A stretch of 6,445 nt of DNA from Tatlockia sp. (lineage in GTDB: Bacteria; Cyanobacteriota; Cyanobacteriia; Cyanobacteriales; Chroococcidiopsidaceae), in NCBI GenBank assembly GCA_013698215.1, contig JACCVJ010000656.1, positions 1 through 6,445 on the forward strand, given 5' to 3'. Both the position numbers and the translations under genes were made by a program. Positions 4,795 to 6,445 of this stretch are shown here, piece by piece; position 1 is the stretch's first letter, and each line of letters opens with the position of its first letter. The notes beneath the pieces are model-generated. The model was not told the origin of the DNA, made no database searches, and saw only the letters and a list, made by a program, of their open reading frames with translations.

Positions 4795-6318
4795 ATGCGC
4801 TGTTATAAAAATCACTTAAATCAATACCTTCAACTAATAACAGCAGCTTTTATTAGCGGTAGTATTTGGCAAGCCATACCTGCAATAGCCCAAAATGTTC
4901 AAGCTGTCCAAATTACTAATCAAGTAACTTTTTCTTACAGTGCTGCGGGAAGAAGAAATAGTGGAACAACTATTAATGGAGTCAGTACCCAAGCTGGCTT
5001 TAGTGTAACCAAATTAGTAGATCCTTTAGGGCAAGTTACGGGTTGCGCTGGGGAACAAATAGAAGATTACACAGGCTTTAATGTTGGCTTATACGAAGTC
5101 AATCCCGCAGATCCGACCGGAACAGAAATTAGGTCGCCCCTAGCTTTATCTCCTACGGAACTACCTGATATAAGCGGTAATAATGTCCCTCTAGGGCTAA
5201 AACCTAATATAGAAAATAGCAATCCTTTCTTTCTAACCAATGGCAATCAAGGACGATACAACTTTTTACTCGATCCTAGTAGGGGTCAATTAGCTGCTGG
5301 TAGAATTTATATTTTACTTATCAGTCCGCCGCCTAACTCAATCTACAGCGAACGACGAATCAAGCTTACCATTGGCTCCCAAATTGGTGACGTTATCTCT
5401 TATACGGCTACTTCCCTTGATGGTAGACCAATTAGCACTACTGACAACCAAACTTCGGTAACGGGAACTATTAATATTGACAACGCCGAACGCTTGGGGC
5501 TGAGTTTGGCAATTCTTGACTTAAATACAACCATTTGTCAAAGCCAAGAAATTCAAATTATTAAAACTGGCGATCGCGCTTCCGCCGTCCCCGCAGACAC
5601 TGTAATTTATCGCATTTCCGTCAAAAACCTCGCAAGTGCCACCCTTACCAATGTAGTTATTACCGATACCTTACCTTTGGGATTCAACTTTAGTACTGAA
5701 AGTGTCCGGGCAGAATTAGGCGGCAAAAGCGTTGTCATTACCTCAAGTCATACCGGGAGAACAATTACCTTCCGCGCTGAAGGTGTCAACTTGCCTGCTA
5801 AAAATTCTCCTGAAGGACAGCAGGTACTAAATATTGCCTACGCTGCGGTACTAACACCTGATGCAATTCGCGGAAATGGGCAAAACTCGGCGATCGCCTC
5901 GGCTCAACGCTCTGACAACAACTTTACCGTCAAAGATGGTCCCGCTACTCACAAATTAAGAGTTAATTCGGGTATTCTCACCGACGCAGGCACAATTATC
6001 GGTCGAGTATTTGTAGACAAAAACTTTGACGGCGAACAGCAACGCGGTGAACCAGGTGTACCCAATGCTGTGGTGTTTATGGACGACGGCAACCGGATTA
6101 CAACCGATAAAGACGGATTATTTTCTGTAGCAAATGTTTTACCAGGCTATCGAACAGGAGTTTTGGACTTAAGCAGTTTGCCCGGTTACACCCTCGCTCC
6201 CAACCGTCGGTTTAGCGAACGCAATAGTCAGTCAAGGCTGGTACATTTAGCCCCTGGCAGTTTAGTTCGTATGAATTTTGCTGTAACTCCTAGCTTCAAT
6301 GAAGGTGAGTCGAAATGA
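4795..6318 (+). CDS. Exported DUF11 plus SdrD-B-like domain surface protein
   Basis: A 507-residue protein with a Sec signal peptide and likely cleavage after PAIA (A32|Q33). The N-terminal mature motif QITNQVTFSYS...STQAGFSVTKLVDPLG (about 39-79) resembles the start of the 864-residue neighbour. Residues about 84-225 form a less recognisable region with C84 and a GDVISYTATSLDG strand (198-210). A DUF11 module spans about 250-380 (IQIIKTGDRASAVPADTVIYRISVKNLASATLTNVVITDTLPLGF). An SdrD-B/Cna-B-like domain follows at about 399-498: GRVFVDKNFDG, then GEPGVPNAVVFMDDG and TTDKDGLFSVANVLPGYRTG. Its D408-N410-D412-G413...E419 loop is the calcium-binding type of SdrD B repeats. C84 and C248 are the only mature cysteines. 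There is no C-terminal anchor. AAGG nine bases upstream supports the ATG. The stop overlaps the next start (ATGA), implying translational coupling. It probably acts outside the inner membrane in adhesion or surface assembly; role inferred from domains only. Confidence 0.88.
   Translation: MRCYKNHLNQYLQLITAAFISGSIWQAIPAIAQNVQAVQITNQVTFSYSAAGRRNSGTTINGVSTQAGFSVTKLVDPLGQVTGCAGEQIEDYTGFNVGLYEVNPADPTGTEIRSPLALSPTELPDISGNNVPLGLKPNIENSNPFFLTNGNQGRYNFLLDPSRGQLAAGRIYILLISPPPNSIYSERRIKLTIGSQIGDVISYTATSLDGRPISTTDNQTSVTGTINIDNAERLGLSLAILDLNTTICQSQEIQIIKTGDRASAVPADTVIYRISVKNLASATLTNVVITDTLPLGFNFSTESVRAELGGKSVVITSSHTGRTITFRAEGVNLPAKNSPEGQQVLNIAYAAVLTPDAIRGNGQNSAIASAQRSDNNFTVKDGPATHKLRVNSGILTDAGTIIGRVFVDKNFDGEQQRGEPGVPNAVVFMDDGNRITTDKDGLFSVANVLPGYRTGVLDLSSLPGYTLAPNRRFSERNSQSRLVHLAPGSLVRMNFAVTPSFNEGESK
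6302..6309 (+). promoter_or_regulatory. Shine-Dalgarno for the overlapping fourth gene
   Basis: AAGGTGAG includes AGGTGA, complementary to the 16S rRNA 3' end, and ends five bases before the ATG at 6315. It is the best ribosome binding site in the window and lies inside the last codons of the 507-residue gene, supporting a genuine start at the ATGA overlap. Confidence 0.7.
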
Positions 6319-6445
6319 AACTAGCAAAAAACACCTTACTCACCTTTTTGTTAGTAGCTACCTTAGAAGCAATAAGTTTAGTAATTGCTACTACTGCTCG
6401 CGCCGTACCGTTACCTGTGACAGATACGGGTATCGCCCCACAACA
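6315..6445 (+). CDS. Exported protein, N-terminus only (truncated by window end)
   Basis: The ATG at 6315 shares four bases (ATGA) with the stop of the upstream gene and has a strong ribosome binding site. The frame stays open to the last base, giving 43 codons. The peptide begins MKLAKNTLLTFLLVATLEAI and continues through SLVIATTARA to VPLPVTDTG. It is a Sec signal peptide with a basic start, a long hydrophobic stretch and probable cleavage at ARA|VP (30|31). Nothing of the mature protein beyond about 13 residues is visible, so no family can be given. The tight coupling to a surface-protein gene suggests a partner made in matched amount, possibly the anchor or barrel component the other three lack; that is inference. 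Confidence 0.8.
   Translation, partial: MKLAKNTLLTFLLVATLEAISLVIATTARAVPLPVTDTGIAPQ

Noticed and set aside
5044..5538. Lipoprotein or disulfide-anchored status of the 507-residue protein from C84 and C248
   Set aside because: No lipobox at the signal cleavage site (AIA|Q, no cysteine at +1); a disulfide between the two cysteines is possible but not shown by the sequence.

Overview
The window looks like chromosomal DNA from a cyanobacterium, probably a filamentous or Chroococcidiopsis-like form; genus and species cannot be fixed from the sequence. Three things support this. There are eight copies of the HIP1 octamer GCGATCGC in 6.4 kb (starts near 327, 2538, 4338, 4571, 4642, 4673, 5570 and 5890). 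A PPOX-type flavoprotein of the kind named after Nostoc/Anabaena homologues is present. A GAGACGTTGCA/TGCAACGTCTC palindrome of the type scattered through cyanobacterial genomes lies between the first two genes.

Layout. Positions 1-353 (+) hold the 3' end of threonyl-tRNA synthetase (thrS), covering the anticodon-binding domain. It converges on a complete 191-residue FMN-dependent PPOX-family flavoprotein gene (396-971, -), with the near-perfect palindrome filling the 42-bp gap. A 396-bp AT-rich intergenic region (972-1367) follows. It must hold the start signals for the divergent flavoprotein gene and for the rightward gene cluster.

The rest of the window is a rightward run of four genes for predicted Sec-exported proteins: an 864-residue multi-module DUF11-like protein (1368-3962), a 186-residue basic single-module DUF11-like protein (4064-4624), a 507-residue protein with a DUF11 module followed by an SdrD-B-like module (4795-6318), and the first 43 codons of a fourth exported protein (6315 to the window end). 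The fourth gene overlaps the third by an ATGA junction. A long hairpin followed by five T residues separates the first and second genes. A HIP1-built inverted repeat and a small pre-RBS hairpin sit between the second and third. The cluster therefore looks co-directional with internal control, not one uniform transcript.

Working together (inference): genes 1-3 carry signal peptides, Ig-like DUF11-type folds and no visible membrane anchor, LPXTG, SLH or PEP-CTERM tail. Genes 1 and 3 each have an EF-hand-like DxNx(N/D)G loop. Gene 1 is strongly acidic and gene 2 strongly basic. The simplest reading is a calcium-stabilised extracellular or outer-membrane-associated assembly, with the truncated fourth gene as a candidate anchor or further component. 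The individual domain families are known. The specific combination has no function that can be assigned from this sequence alone.
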